64,000 nt of DNA, from NCBI GenBank assembly GCA_030734395.1, contig JAUZTG010000041.1, positions 1 through 64,000 on the forward strand, read 5' to 3'. Each line of letters starts with the position of its first letter. The first letter of the stretch is position 1. Positions 1 through 11,501 of this stretch are shown piece by piece. Below the pieces are notes generated by a model, which was not told the origin of the DNA, ran no database searches, and saw nothing but the letters and a program-made list of their open reading frames with translations. The stretch is from Sarocladium kiliense. Taxonomy: Eukaryota > Ascomycota > Sordariomycetes > Hypocreales > Sarocladiaceae. Both the position numbers and the translations under genes were made by a program.

Positions 1-132
1 TAACCCTAACCCTAACCCTAACCCTAACCCTAACCCTAACCCTAACCCTAACCCTAACCCTAACCCTAACCCTAACCCTAACCCTAACCCTAACCCTAAC
101 CCTAACCCTAACCCTAACCCTAACCCTAACCC
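1..132. repeat. Telomere, 22 perfect TAACCC units
   Basis: The first 132 bases are an uninterrupted run of TAACCC, the C-rich strand of the TTAGGG telomere repeat used by filamentous ascomycetes and animals. C-rich strand on the left is the expected orientation for a left chromosome end. There is no degenerate telomere-like or spacer zone between the repeats and the first gene, whose last codons lie inside the final unit. Confidence 0.98.
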
Positions 133-1460
133 TTGCCACCATTATTCCCTCCGTTGTTCCCTCCGTTGTTCCCCCCATTGCTGCCTCCACTATCACCGGC
201 ACCACCTGGTGAGCTGCTGATGAGGCAGACCCCAAGTATGCAAGCGGCATTGCGTGGGCACGGCCCATTGCCGCCACAATCAGTAGAGCCATCGGATACA
301 AGGTCAACGCAGACAGAGCCAGCAATGCACAGCTGGCTTGAGGAGCATCGCGTGCTTCCACACCGTCCGCCGAGGCTCAAACCTCCACTTCCCGAGCTTC
401 CGCCCTGACCATTAGAAGAGCCGCCGCTGATTTGGCGGCATTGGTTGTTGACGCATACTTCGCCGCTCTGGCAGCCCCCGGAGCAACCTTGGAAGCGACC
501 ATCGCTGAAGGGTAAACAAGTGTTGGAGCAACAGAGGGAGTTCGGGCCGCAGGATCGACCGCCACAACTCGATGGGTTTCCGAAATTGTAAGTTTTCCCT
601 TGGACTTGTATGCTCCCGTAGGCAGCTGAGTGGTCATCACCAGCTGCGCCAGAGGGGCTCGGGCAGGTCTCCGGTAGGTCGTAGTAGCAGGATCCAGCGA
701 TAGACAGTCCATCGCTGACACATGCGCCGGAGTTGGTGTCAATATAGATTGGCTCGATCTTCTGCTCCAAACAGAATGTTCCAGAGTGAAGATCTGCGGC
801 CTTGCAAGTGTTGAGAGGATCTCCGGCGGTGATGTTGTGACATGTTCCTCCAAGACACAATGAGCTTGGTGGACACTTGACTGGATCTGTGGCTCCGCAG
901 TGGTATGGGTCGGTGCTGATAACATATGTATCAGATCCAATGGTAATCGGCATGCACTTGCCATCGTGGCAGTAGTTCCCCGGATCGCAGGGCTTCGCAC
1001 TCTGTCCCTCTCCGCAGTTGAGCGCATTTCCCGTTAGGTTCAAGGGGAGCACGACACCATTGACGCATGCCTCGCCGGGTGCAAGCTTCACTGGACCATT
1101 CTGGGTGGTACAATGTAGAGGGTCAAGGAGCACTTGGATGCTCTCGCATTCTCCGTTGTAACACCACTGGCCTGGCCCACATTTGTTCTGGCACGCCTCG
1201 AGGCTATCCCCAAACCGAATTGGCTGGCATGTTCCGTTGATCACCAACTCGGCCGCTTTGCAATTGTGACTCTTAGGGTTCAAATCAATGATCGGCGAGC
1301 AAGAGGGGATGTTATCTTCTCTGCGATCCGGTGCGGCGGAGTGAATATTGGGGATATGTGCTCGTGGCAAATGTCCCAGGCTGAGCGCCTCGGTGAGTGA
1401 AGGGAGCTCAGCAAGGATGGTTAGAGCAACAAGGCTCCGTGGTTTCACGTATGAAAACAT
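126..1460 (-). CDS. Cys-rich secreted protein, 3' end in telomere
   Basis: Uninterrupted 444-residue frame starting with a probable signal peptide (MFSYVKPRSL followed by a hydrophobic stretch ending near residue 25). I count 39 cysteines. Seven copies of a C-x5-C-x3/4-C module are visible, for example CGPGQWCYNGEC, CDPGNYCHDGKC and CPPSSLCLGGTC. The modules are spread over about residues 90-410 and followed by a low-complexity Gly/Asn tail. This is a disulfide-rich extracellular protein; I do not recognise the family, and adhesin-, effector- or wall-associated roles are only possibilities. The final codons (Lys, Gly, stop) use telomere bases, so the natural C-terminus may be lost. Cysteine-rich modules and the lack of introns argue for one real exon; a downstream exon could have been cut off. 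Confidence 0.75.
   Translation of the reverse strand: MFSYVKPRSLVALTILAELPSLTEALSLGHLPRAHIPNIHSAAPDRREDNIPSCSPIIDLNPKSHNCKAAELVINGTCQPIRFGDSLEACQNKCGPGQWCYNGECESIQVLLDPLHCTTQNGPVKLAPGEACVNGVVLPLNLTGNALNCGEGQSAKPCDPGNYCHDGKCMPITIGSDTYVISTDPYHCGATDPVKCPPSSLCLGGTCHNITAGDPLNTCKAADLHSGTFCLEQKIEPIYIDTNSGACVSDGLSIAGSCYYDLPETCPSPSGAAGDDHSAAYGSIQVQGKTYNFGNPSSCGGRSCGPNSLCCSNTCLPFSDGRFQGCSGGCQSGEVCVNNQCRQISGGSSNGQGGSSGSGGLSLGGRCGSTRCSSSQLCIAGSVCVDLVSDGSTDCGGNGPCPRNAACILGVCLISSSPGGAGDSGGSNGGNNGGNNGGNNGGKG
145..180 (-). repeat. 12-bp tandem repeat encoding Asn/Gly tail
   Basis: Two exact units of TTCCCTCCGTTG plus one variant unit (two substitutions) lie in frame at the 3' end of the first gene and encode the Asn-Asn-Gly-Gly tail. 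The array sits 12 bp from the telomere repeats. Confidence 0.85.
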
Positions 1461-3679
1461 CCTTGTGTTAAGCTTAAAGACAGTTTTGAGTCAAGCAAGA
1501 GATGATGACAAAACACAGAGAGAACAAGTGACCTAGCAGTGAGATGCTCTGGCTTTATTTATCTTTCAGGATGAGTCTCGTGGACCTGGTCTGCATTCCC
1601 GATCCGGATCTCACCAGTAACTTTGAGCAGCAGCTATGTGAACAGAGCGGGAGATCGTCACTTGACTTTCATCATCATCATCGTCATCATCATCAAATGG
1701 TTTCCTTCTGAAGCCAGCGGGTGCACTCATTCCTACCAATCTGTCACATTCCTCCTGATCCACGCGATCGTGAGCGACTCCATTGGGTTGATGCTGAGAA
1801 AGCTTCAAGAAGGACGGACACTCGGCGTTAGTGGGCTCTGTGATGTTGAAGCAGGAGACTGGTGGCGTTTGACTACTCACGAAGATCTCGGATCAGGTAA
1901 TACCCAGAGGCACGTGGATCACCATGCAGACACGAGACACCCCTTTCAAGTAAGATGCAACGATACGGGAAAAGCGCGTTTATGCAGCTCTTCTTCCCGT
2001 TGCAGAATGATAATCCGTGACGTTCGAATGTGGACCTTCATGTTCGTAGCGTGCTCTACAGGTTAATAGCGCCTGGGAGGCCCATTCCGATAGCCTATAT
2101 CCAGTACCTCACTCCATTGTAGGGCTCGATCAGCTTTGTTGCTTCCAATTGGGGAGGCTAAACGTAGTTCTACATAGCATTCCATGGTGGTAAATCGCAG
2201 ACCCCGTCCTACAGTGCTATATGAGATGCCTGCCATGGGCCGTAGGACAATAGTCCTGAGAGACACTCCGCCACGTGCGTCAAACTTCATCTGACATACG
2301 CATCATGCTTGACAGATCGATCATAGTGGAGACACCTGTGCTAACAAGATCTCTCCATTGGTACGCCGGCGCATATCGGCCGCTTTTGATAGACGCCTTC
2401 TCAGGTGCACGAACCCCTCCATTCCAGCATCAACCAACCACGAGCCGAAGATAGTTAAGCCAGGTAAATCGCATTCCATTCCCTGTCGTTTATTTCCAAG
2501 ACTAGCTCCGCATTACCCGTCAACGTGCGTATCAGACTTTAAAGACGGGTAATGTTGCAACAGATAGTAATGTAGGGGATGCAGTGTGCTAACAAAGGTC
2601 TATAGTTTGGACGCGCAGGCAAATCACACTGGAGGACGATTCGCCGAGGTTCGCAAAGAGAGCCTGGTCTGTGTACCTGATGGCTCCCTGGAAGGTCTGT
2701 GTCTTGACCCTAATGGCTAGAAGAGGAAGTGAAGCTATGACCACGATGCGACGGCTACTCGCTTGTTGCCGCGCCCACGCCAAACCATAACCGTGCATCG
2801 ACACTTGGGCAAGGGTGCGGCACTGACATCACAGCATACCAACGACAGCTTTCTAATGAGGAATAGTTTTCTTGCACAAAATCACTCCGGACGGCTTTAA
2901 TATGACTGGTCATCTCGTGCGGCTGAAACTAGCTTGGACAGTGATGATAAACTCTTGAAAGTGTGGTGTACGTCAAGCCCCACGGCTACTCGAGGTTGTT
3001 GGCATTCGGCGTCTTGTCCGGAAGACTTGCTCCGCCTAGCTACGATGAGAGGCCAATGGTCAAACAATGAGCCGATGATTAAAGGGTAAGCCTGAGTATT
3101 CATGGCGTCCAGAAACTGGCATGAGGCGGTAAAAAGCAGCTCCAGAAAAGCAGATCCAGTGAGCATGCCGGAACACTTTTGCTGTCCCACAGATCAGCGT
3201 CTACATCGTATTATGTGCCGACCAACCGAAGCCCCTCGTCGATCGTGGCGGGATAGCTCAAGAGAGGAATGCGCTCAAGCCACTTCTCACTGCAGCGAAC
3301 AGGGCGTCAAGAAGCGCATGTGACACACTCAGGTGATCAAATGGTCCTTGGATACAGGTCATTGACTCAACGTTGTCGTATTCGCTCGCTAGCTTCACCA
3401 TTTGGGGTAGGCAATATTAGGCAATATGCGTTTCGAGGCAACCCGAATCGTCGTATCATCGACACGGCACGTCGGACGCAAGGGTGGACGATATAGGCAA
3501 GCTTTTTTGCAATTCTGATGGCCTACTTCCAAAGTGTATGTACAACAGTCCTCTCATCAGTTCCTCATTTTCCCTCTAATTCAGAGGCCAAGTCAACCAC
3601 TCTTGACTTTAATTCTCCTCCCATAGTGTATGTACAGCAATGGTTATATTTGGGAGGACAAGGGAATCGGACAAAAGGC
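1461..3679. other. Gene-free interval
   Basis: No convincing gene. A short ATC/CAT trinucleotide run (1671-1694) creates a poly-Asp frame on the minus strand that starts at GTG in what looks like a splice-donor context (GTGAGT). I could not extend it to a plausible exon chain. A TAAATAAA-like element near 1553-1562 could be the TATA region of the Cys-rich gene. Confidence 0.5.
1671..1694. repeat. ATC/CAT trinucleotide microsatellite
   Basis: Eight trinucleotide units, ATC/CAT register, with one interruption (CGT). It lies in an apparently non-coding part of the subtelomere. Confidence 0.8.
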
Positions 3680-4361
3680 TTATGAGAGCTGACCACGAAC
3701 AGCACCGGGGACTGCCTTAGAGGAGTGGACGTCGGCATTGAAGGCGGAAGGGTTCTCCTCGATCTGCTTGACCGTGAATCCAAGGCCACTGTCGTTCTCG
3801 CCGTCCGGCATGAGACCTGTCTCGAAAGGACCCTTGAGGCAGCCCTTGCTTGTCCGAATGGCTCCTCCCTTGGGGTTGGGGAAGGCAATTCTAGAAACGT
3901 CATATCAGCATCGTATGGGCAGTCGCAATTCTTGTAGGATCCTACCGTGGAGGACCAGACTGTCCCTTGGCGGATTCATGAATGTGTGTAGCAGTGTTCG
4001 CGGGAGACTGGTAGTCACCCTGGAAGCCGAAAAGCGTAATCTTGTAACAGATCACATCCTCTTCGGAATTGATGCCGAACTTGTACAGACCCTTGGCACC
4101 CTTGAGTCCACCGGTCTTCTCATTGTTGCTGTCAACGACTTGGTCCGGGGTAGCCAGAACGCTGTAGGTAGAGGTAAAGTAGTCGGTTTTACCGCCTCCT
4201 AGACCCAGCTCAAGGTCCAGGTCCAAGTCAAGGCTAAGATCCAGGTCGAGAAGGCCACCGAGGAGACCTTTGCGACCGTTGTTGTCCTTGCCAAGGGACA
4301 GGATAGGGGTTGCTTGGGCAGCAGCCGCGAGGACAATGGTAGCGAGTGTCGAGGTCTTCAT
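3680..4361 (-). CDS. Small secreted CHRD-domain-like protein
   Basis: Two exons (4361-3946 and 3890-3680) give 208 residues. The 55-nt intron has donor GTAGGA, branch GCTGATA and acceptor TAG. A signal peptide (about residues 1-18) is followed by a Gly/Asp/Leu-rich segment with about seven Asp-Leu dipeptides. The rest resembles the CHRD fold: ATHIHESAKGQSGPPR joins across the intron to IAFPNPKGGAIRTSKGC, and the end reads NPSAFNADVHSSKAVPGAVRGQL. CHRD proteins are extracellular and their role in fungi is largely unknown. I chose the ATG because the in-frame TTG two codons upstream is not a normal start. Two cysteines flank the CHRD core, one on each side. Confidence 0.85.
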
Positions 4362-6054
4362 TTTCAAGGTGTGATTGCTGAGCTGTTGGGCTTGGTAGGC
4401 ACTAGAGGCAAGGAGATCGTTGAGGTTGATATTGAGTGTTGAGCGTGAGCTTCGTGGTATGGGACGGTCTGAAGTCTAGGATGGGAGAGATCCCAGAAGG
4501 ATGACTTTATATGCAACAGGACGGCTCCGGGCTACCTCTCGGGCTCTAGCGTGCTGCCAAATGTTGAGTAAGACTCCTCATCTCGCTGACGTCTCTAGGC
4601 TCTTGTCTTGAATCCTAGAGGCTTGTCATGATTCTATCTCAACTCTCCGTCCATGTCATCCGGGTCGCCTCGGATCGACAGCCAAGCCTCTGAGCTACGC
4701 CGGCAGACATAAATCCCGAGCTTAGATCGGATTACATCTAGGCTTTGCAGCACAGCCCCAATGCAGGGGAACAAATTATGGGGCATTGATCGCAGAGCCA
4801 AGACTCCAAGATTCGTGTTGAGAGATTGATGGGCGGATGAGCGAGATGCCGGAGCGGCTGCCCTTCCAAAAGAGTACTTAGCACATGCATGGGGGATTAT
4901 GCTTAAATTGGTCAGACCCAGCTCAGATCCTCATCGTGGAGGTACTTGGCCATGGCAGTGCCCTTGGAATGGGAATGACGAATACGGCGGGCGACGTAGT
5001 ACGCCAGCAAGCAGTGAAAGCATTCAGTGCTCCATTCGGCCCGCCTATTCGCTGACAGTGAATTAAAGGCGAGCAACACATGGCTAGGATCACCTGAGGC
5101 TCAAGATCCCCCGCAACCACAGTGGGTCTGTCGTTTGCCTTAAGGGCAAACACGCTGTGTTAGCGTGTTGTTTTGGACCCTGCTGCTGTATGTCCGCGTC
5201 AGCCAAGTCCTAAATTGGAAATGGCGAATGGTATCAATTGTACACAGTAGTGGAATGTGATGGAGGAATGGAGCCGCAGCGATGACTTGACCGCTTTGTG
5301 CCACTCCTGTGCCTCACGACTCAATTGTGCGGTCCACCAGTTGCAGCCAAAATATCTCTCTTCATGGATCTCGCTGCTCCCATATGATGCTTAATTGTTC
5401 CTCACTGTTACGAGACTTGAATCGCAGGTGTACAATAAAGAGAAGCACCGGGCGAATTACCTAGGTAGTGCCAGGTTCCATCGTTCCGCTTCGAGCACCA
5501 CTTACTAAGGTATCACAAGAACACACTGCGAAGGATCCCACGAGCATCGGGCTACCCTGCAGCTCTACAAATTCATATATTGTGAACGCAACCAAGGCCA
5601 ACAGCTCTCGTAAGGCACAAAGTGAATACTGCCTCGGATCATGTTGAGATATCCTAGACATGGTCAAGATTGTTCGCCAGGTTACAGCCCGATGCATGCT
5701 CGGGAATTATTTTGGGGGTGTTCCCTGAGTGCGAACTGGCAACATGGTTCATTGTGGCTTGGACTTTTGCTCACATAGTTGACATAGCAACATGAGACTG
5801 AAGCACCCGTTACAGATTATAGCGAATATCTATGGACTGTGTGCAATTTTTTAATCTCTACCTCTATATATATAAGTCAAAGAAAGAAGATCCAATGTAA
5901 TGATAATAAAAAGTATCACCGGTCCCTGGGGACGCCTTTGGTTCCTTGCACCTTCGAAGTTGCAAATATTCCCCGGCTGAGCCTTGCTTATATGCTGTCA
6001 GGGTCTCGATGGGGGGCTCTCTGGCACCGTAGAAGTCTCCCTCTTCCTACAGGG
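4362..6054. other. Gene-free interval
   Basis: Apart from the CHRD promoter at its left side I see no gene, RNA or repeat here. The short open frames have no domain signature and no matching splice sites. Confidence 0.5.
4506..4511 (-). promoter_or_regulatory. TATA box candidate of the CHRD gene
   Basis: TATAAA on the minus strand about 145 bp upstream of the CHRD-like gene's ATG. The distance leaves room for a 5' UTR of roughly 100 nt. Confidence 0.4.
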
Positions 6055-7851
6055 TTACTCAGGAATATGGAAACCAGTTTGGCGGAGCTTTTGGAACATG
6101 CCATTTGGGTCGTACTTCTGAGAAGTAGCTTTGAGAAACTCAACAACTTCTGGACCGTAGGCGCGGATGGGATCCTGGTTGCCGTTGGCATAGTTGAGAA
6201 ACTGCCAGTCAAGGTCGACTCCAATCTCTCTCGTGTATGTCTCGATCTCGTCACGATACGCAAAATAGAAAGGGGCCAAGATTTCCTGCTCCTCGGCAGT
6301 CTCGGATGTCAGAAGAATCATCCACATGATGGTCGGCTCATCAGTAACTCGGTTTTCTAAGCCGAGGGCATTGCCGCCGTTGTCCTTCCCAATCTGAACC
6401 ATCCTAGGAGTGACAGGCTGGAATTGAAGGATAAACTCAAAGTTACTTTCCGGGGACGCCTGCTGCATTCTCTCGACGAGCACTTCAAGTTTATTTGCCA
6501 TGAAGGTCAATGCACGTTTGTCATTCATCACCAGGCCAGTAGACCATTGGGGGCTATCCATGTGTTAGAAAAAGCAGCATGGGATCTCCTGTCTGCATTA
6601 TTTGGGGGCTCACAAGACACCAAGCGGTGTAGGTCCAGTAAATTGGGGAACGAGATCAGCAGCCTTTCCAATATCGGTTGTCGAAGACGTGACAGGGATC
6701 TGACGGTAGTTCTCAAAGATCGGTGCATCTGGTACGGCGTCGACATTGGACATGACCGTAATGACAACCAGCTCACTTCCTGTCCACTGGAAGCTATTGA
6801 TCACCTGAGAGGCGATGTCATCGTCCATGTCAATTACGAACTGGGTGAAAGCGTCGAAGCACTTATCGCGATCGGCGAAGTCAAAGAAGGTGAAGCCTGC
6901 CCAGAGCTCATTGCTCTCGTAGACAGCTGGAAAGAATCTCAATTAGCGACAGCCGTCAATTCAAGGAGCGCAATAAGAGCCAGAAGACTTACGTTGATCA
7001 ATCTTAGTCACAAAGCCAAGGTTGCCAGAGCCGCCTTTGAGTCCACGGTAAAGATCAGCCCTGTCGTCCTTATTCGCATTGACGATTGAGCCGTCGGCAA
7101 GGACGACCTCGAAATTGGACACAGCGTCGCAGGCAAGGCCACGAGATTGTGAGTGAAACGAATACTTAATGTCTCATAGTTAGCCGAAGTATGTTGCAAT
7201 GTCAGTATTTTAGTACATACACCTCCGCCAGTTGTGAAACCGCCAACACCGACAATCGATGCGCGGCCACCGATATTGACTACGCCAAACTCATCGAGTG
7301 CAGCGTAAGACTCTCCCCAAGTTGATCCAGGCTGAACAGATGCTATTTTGGCATCCTGATCATATGTTGTAGCGTTCATGTACGCTATTCGCGTCAGCCT
7401 TGCGTCCACCTGCGCCTCGAGACGCCCGGTATGGAACGTACAGAAATCCACAGTCACGCCGTTATCAATGCCGTTGCCGTGCTTGAATGCAGTGTGAGAG
7501 CCACTGCGCATACCGAAAGGACACTGATGCTGGTTGAAGAGTTTTGCAATAATCGAGACATCTTCGGCACTTTCTGGCATCACCATGCACCATGGGGCAA
7601 GGGCCGAGTTGGCTGAGTAGTAAGTGTCTAATCGGTCGTCATAGCGAGGGTCCTCAGGGGCATAAACTTTGCCGCTAAGAGCTGGCTCTTTGGCTAATGC
7701 TGAACACTGCGGTTTGCTGAATTAGCATCAAGCTGTTCGAGGACCTGGTGAAGCCGTTTGTCGATCAACGTACGCATCTGCACTCAGCTTCGCCCTTCGC
7801 TCCCGCTGCCACAGATAACAGTAGAGCCTTGGTTGCAAAGGTCTTGAGCAT
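6055..7851 (-). CDS. FAD-dependent oxidoreductase, BBE family (1)
   Basis: Six exons give 496 residues: 7851-7774, 7706-7442, 7384-7221, 7164-6993, 6926-6614 and 6553-6055. All five introns are 56-67 nt with GTACGT/GTATGT/GTAAGT/GTGAGC-type donors. Signal peptide MLKTFATKALLLSVAAGAK, then an FAD_binding_4 (PCMH) domain. RSGSHTAFKHGNG supplies the histidine expected to bind FAD covalently. The NIGGRASIVGVGGFTTGGG loop has no cysteine, so a single covalent flavin bond is expected. The C-terminal BBE motif is YANGNQDPI. The enzyme is probably secreted and oxidises a sugar or phenolic/alkaloid-like substrate with O2; the substrate cannot be told. Compare the second family member at 35053-36911. 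Confidence 0.93.
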
Positions 7852-9974
7852 CGTGAGAGTTCAAAGCTGCGGCAAGATAAAAAGAAGGTCAGAGGAATGG
7901 GGGAGAGAGATCGACGTTGCAGGTACGTCTTGGTAGCAGGCTAAGGTGGAAGCAAGGTGGGAAACTAGGGATGGGAGGCCGACTGCTGTATTTAAGAAGC
8001 CGGTGATTGCCCCTTGCGCCACACAGGCAGAAGAAGGGAATTATCCAGCGAAGTCTCTCTACATATCAAGGCCGGATGAATTGGCGCTGTTGAACCGACC
8101 AGAGCACGGGTTGCAGGGGCGTATTCCTAGGGTCTGACTCGTGTGTGCAAGATCCTTTAGGTGAACGATGAGTAGACCCTTACTCAGTTGCCATAACTAC
8201 TTCGGGCAGGCCCAAGATGTCCATACATGTGAGCACTATCACTGGTAAGAAGCTGGGACCAAAAAGAGGGAGGCCGGGTGGTGGAGGCGAAGGTTAGTCG
8301 AGATTGAGCTTACGGAGACGGGTGCTTTGGCAGGCAATAATCTACGGCAAGCGTCCAGTAGTTTGCGGGATGTGGCGGGAGGCGGTCTCTACCTGGGGAG
8401 AGAGGGCCCATCTCCGCCCGCGTTAGTCCGTGTACTCTTGACCATCCATTCTTCAACGCTGGCTAGTCTGCTGAGCCTCTTTGCTGGACATGTGAAGATC
8501 AAAGCCAACAGAGGAGACCTCTGCTCAGCTAACTTAGGATCAAGCCCGCGATTTACCTGTCCCGGTGCGGGAATACGCAAGGGAAAGTTCATGTGCCGAG
8601 AATCGCTGTTCTCTTTTGCTCAGCTATCTGACACACCTAACAACCCTGGGCAAGTACCTGCATGAATTTTGATGAAGACGGTGCTATGCTAGCTCGCAGA
8701 ACGACGCAGAACGACGCGTCACAGTCCGATAGTCATACTTGGAACCTTTGACTGGTCTTCGCACTAAAGTGTCGACCATGTCCGTCATCTTGGCTACAGC
8801 AAGATGCCGCAGGCCAGAATACGGGGAACACGCAGCCAGGCCGAGCGTATTTAGATGCGGCGCTTGCCCTTTTTTGAGAGATTGAATGGAAGCTCTTCAC
8901 CTTCCACTGTGGAGCAAACGCGACATGCTATACCACTTGAGGGCTTCCGCGGAGGCGCCGATTGAGCCTGAGATCAGCGCCGGTGCGGATCCGTGAACTT
9001 TAACGGGTCGCCTTGCTCGGATTCGTTCCTTGCTTCCCTGATCTGCAACAGGGGTCTGCAATTGGATTTCCGCCCCTTGTCAAAGCTGTTTGGCAGACGG
9101 CCGCTGGTCTGGGCAAGGCAAAGAAATAAGAGACGGACGATCTTACTTCTCAGCTTGACTCGATGGAGAAGGAGGTAAATGCTCCCCTTTATTTCTGTAT
9201 GCTTTGCCCCCAATACTAGGAAAAGTTGCGGGTCGGCGTTCGGGTGAGATGGCGCATGCTGCCCAGTCTATCAGCGGCTTTATTTTAAGCTTATTAGATC
9301 AAACGTCAAAGGTTCGTACGATAGAGGCTTCAAAGTCGTGCGAGAACTTAGCTGTGACAGAACACCAATCCACTCGGGGGTGGACATGGAGGTCTTGGAC
9401 AAAACTTGAGGATAGTGCTAGCAAAAAGTGGGCAGGTGCCTAGTCCTGTTAATGATGCTCTACTGCGCACGGACTAATCAGGGGCAACCTTACGACTTCC
9501 CCAAGCTTCGCAATGGTTATGCTGCCACCCTAGTTACAGAGCTTTGACGCCGGCGTCAAGCTTCAGAATGATAGCTGCATGAGACGGCACTGTTCTCCTC
9601 GCTACATCCTTCGCGTCTTGGGCAATGCTACCGCAACGTCTCAGAGGCTTTACGAGTGTGTCTCCCCATCGAGGGTTAACCGCGTTACCTCGGAGTGATC
9701 TCTTCAGCTGTCCCACAAGGTGCCGCGATGTCATTGGCAACTCATTGCCGACGATCTCTTCGATGCCCAAAGAATTAGTGTACTTGGCTCGTCCGGGCGG
9801 ATGGCAACAAATGCCTTGGTCTGTGCCACAGAGAAATGTGAGAAACCAGGCGCTCGGAATAAAGGCAGCACGTTTAAAGCAAAACGACAGCCTGGGCAAC
9901 CAAAGTCTCTTCCAGAAGATCTCACTCATTTCCCCCATTCCATTCGTTCGAGCCCCACCTCTGATATCTGCGAG
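7852..9974. other. Gene-free interval
   Basis: Intergenic sequence upstream of two divergently transcribed genes. Only a short 10-bp tandem duplication (about 8696-8717) stands out. No coding frame with domain or splice support was found. Confidence 0.5.
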
Positions 9975-11501
9975 ATGGAATTTCCCACATACAACGGAGT
10001 CGAGGTTCTACGACTGCCTCCTCCAGGTTTTGGTGAGGTTGACTTTAACAACCGCACACCAAACCCCTATATCACAACCCAGTATGTGATCATGGGCGTG
10101 GGAATCAGTCTGGCCTTTATTGCGCTTATGCAAAGATACTACACCAAGGTCTTCCTCGCAAAAGGATTGCAACTAGATGACTGTGAGTGCCACAGGTTGC
10201 CACCTTGAGAACGAAACCGATATCTGACTTTACCCACTCCCAGATCTGATGTTAGGCGGTTGGGTAAGTTTTCAGCGGCGTACCTTAGAGGGAACCAAGC
10301 TAACCACACTTGCGAGATAGTTCTGCTCGATACTGACCCAGGCAATCCAAACAGGTGAGAAGAGCCCTAGGCCCATATTGCATCATTTCTAACGCTGCTA
10401 TAAGCTTCTATTGCGGAAAAGGGATTCTGCCACAATTCATGGGAGATGCCATTGGTAGACTTCGAGCGCTACGCTTTGGTACGTCCTGATCTGCCGTGCT
10501 GAACTCTCAAAACATCAACTGACAAATTCCTTCGACATCTAGAAATCCTACATCGCCGCGCCAGTCTATCAGATGTGCAATGGCCTAGTCAAGCTATCAT
10601 TGTTGACGTTCTATTTGCACATCTCCCCTCAAAGATGGTTTCGCATCAGCGTCTGGGTCAACATCATCATAGTCCTTCTGTACACTGTGGTCATTGCAGC
10701 GCTCTTCTACTTCAACTGCATTCCGCCTAGAAAGCAGTTTGATCTGAAGGTTGATGGCGACTGCTTTGACCCTGGGCCGCTCTACATGGCAACCGCCGTC
10801 TCGAACATTGTCACCGACATTATTCTTCTGATACTGCCTATTCCTATGGTATATCAGCTTCATATGCCACGCGTACAGAAGATTGGTGCTGTTGTTGTAT
10901 TTGGCATCGGATCCATGTGGGTATACGCCGAGCGCAGTTACCCACAAGGCGCAGCTAACTCATCGTCTCAGAACAATTGCAACTTCAGTACTCAGGCTTG
11001 TGGTTCTTCCTCCACTATTGAACAGCACAAACCCTTCGTGGGACGGCTGCGAAGCGAATGTCTGGACGTAGGTGCACCATCGATTCCTTTCACCAGTCCA
11101 CTCGACTAACAGCGTCTTGCTCCAGCTATGCAGAGGCCAACCTCTTCATTATCTGCGGCTCGATGCCAACACTGCGCAAATTCTTCAAGCACTTCGCACC
11201 CAAGCTCATGGGCACCAGTCGCAACGGCTCCTCGCCTGGCACTGGCCATGCATATGGTGCACGATCGGATCACCTGGGCAGCACAACTTTGCGAAGTGCC
11301 CGCAAGTCACAACACCCATACCTCCATTTCCCAGAGGAAGAGGAAGGCAGCGACGACCACGAGATGCAAACCTTCTCTAGAAACGATAACGAACCAACGA
11401 CAACAGTAGGCGTGGCTACTGGAGAGCCACAAAGAGATGACCATAGCGAAAAGGCTATTCTGCAAACCAAGAGCTTCACGGTGCAATACGACGATAAGTA
11501 A
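9975..11501 (+). CDS. Pth11-like 7-TM protein (fungal rhodopsin-like) (1)
   Basis: Seven exons give 393 residues: 9975-10182, 10244-10263, 10321-10354, 10405-10478, 10543-10916, 10972-11067 and 11126-11501. The reading frame is maintained across all six introns. Seven hydrophobic helices are visible. GLQLDDYLMLGGW after helix 1 and QMCNGLVKLSLLTFYLHI in the middle are hallmarks of the fungal integral-membrane rhodopsin-like family that includes Pth11-type receptors. There is no N-terminal CFEM cysteine domain. The cytoplasmic tail (about residues 270-393) is polar, with an acidic patch. The likely role is a plasma-membrane sensor. The exons of 20 and 34 nt make automatic models of this gene unreliable. 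It converges with the P450 gene downstream. Confidence 0.88.

Noticed and set aside
1611..1880. Minus-strand frame with a poly-Asp run
   Set aside because: The Asp run is a translated trinucleotide microsatellite and the frame begins at GTG inside a splice-donor-like site. I could not find a matching upstream exon.
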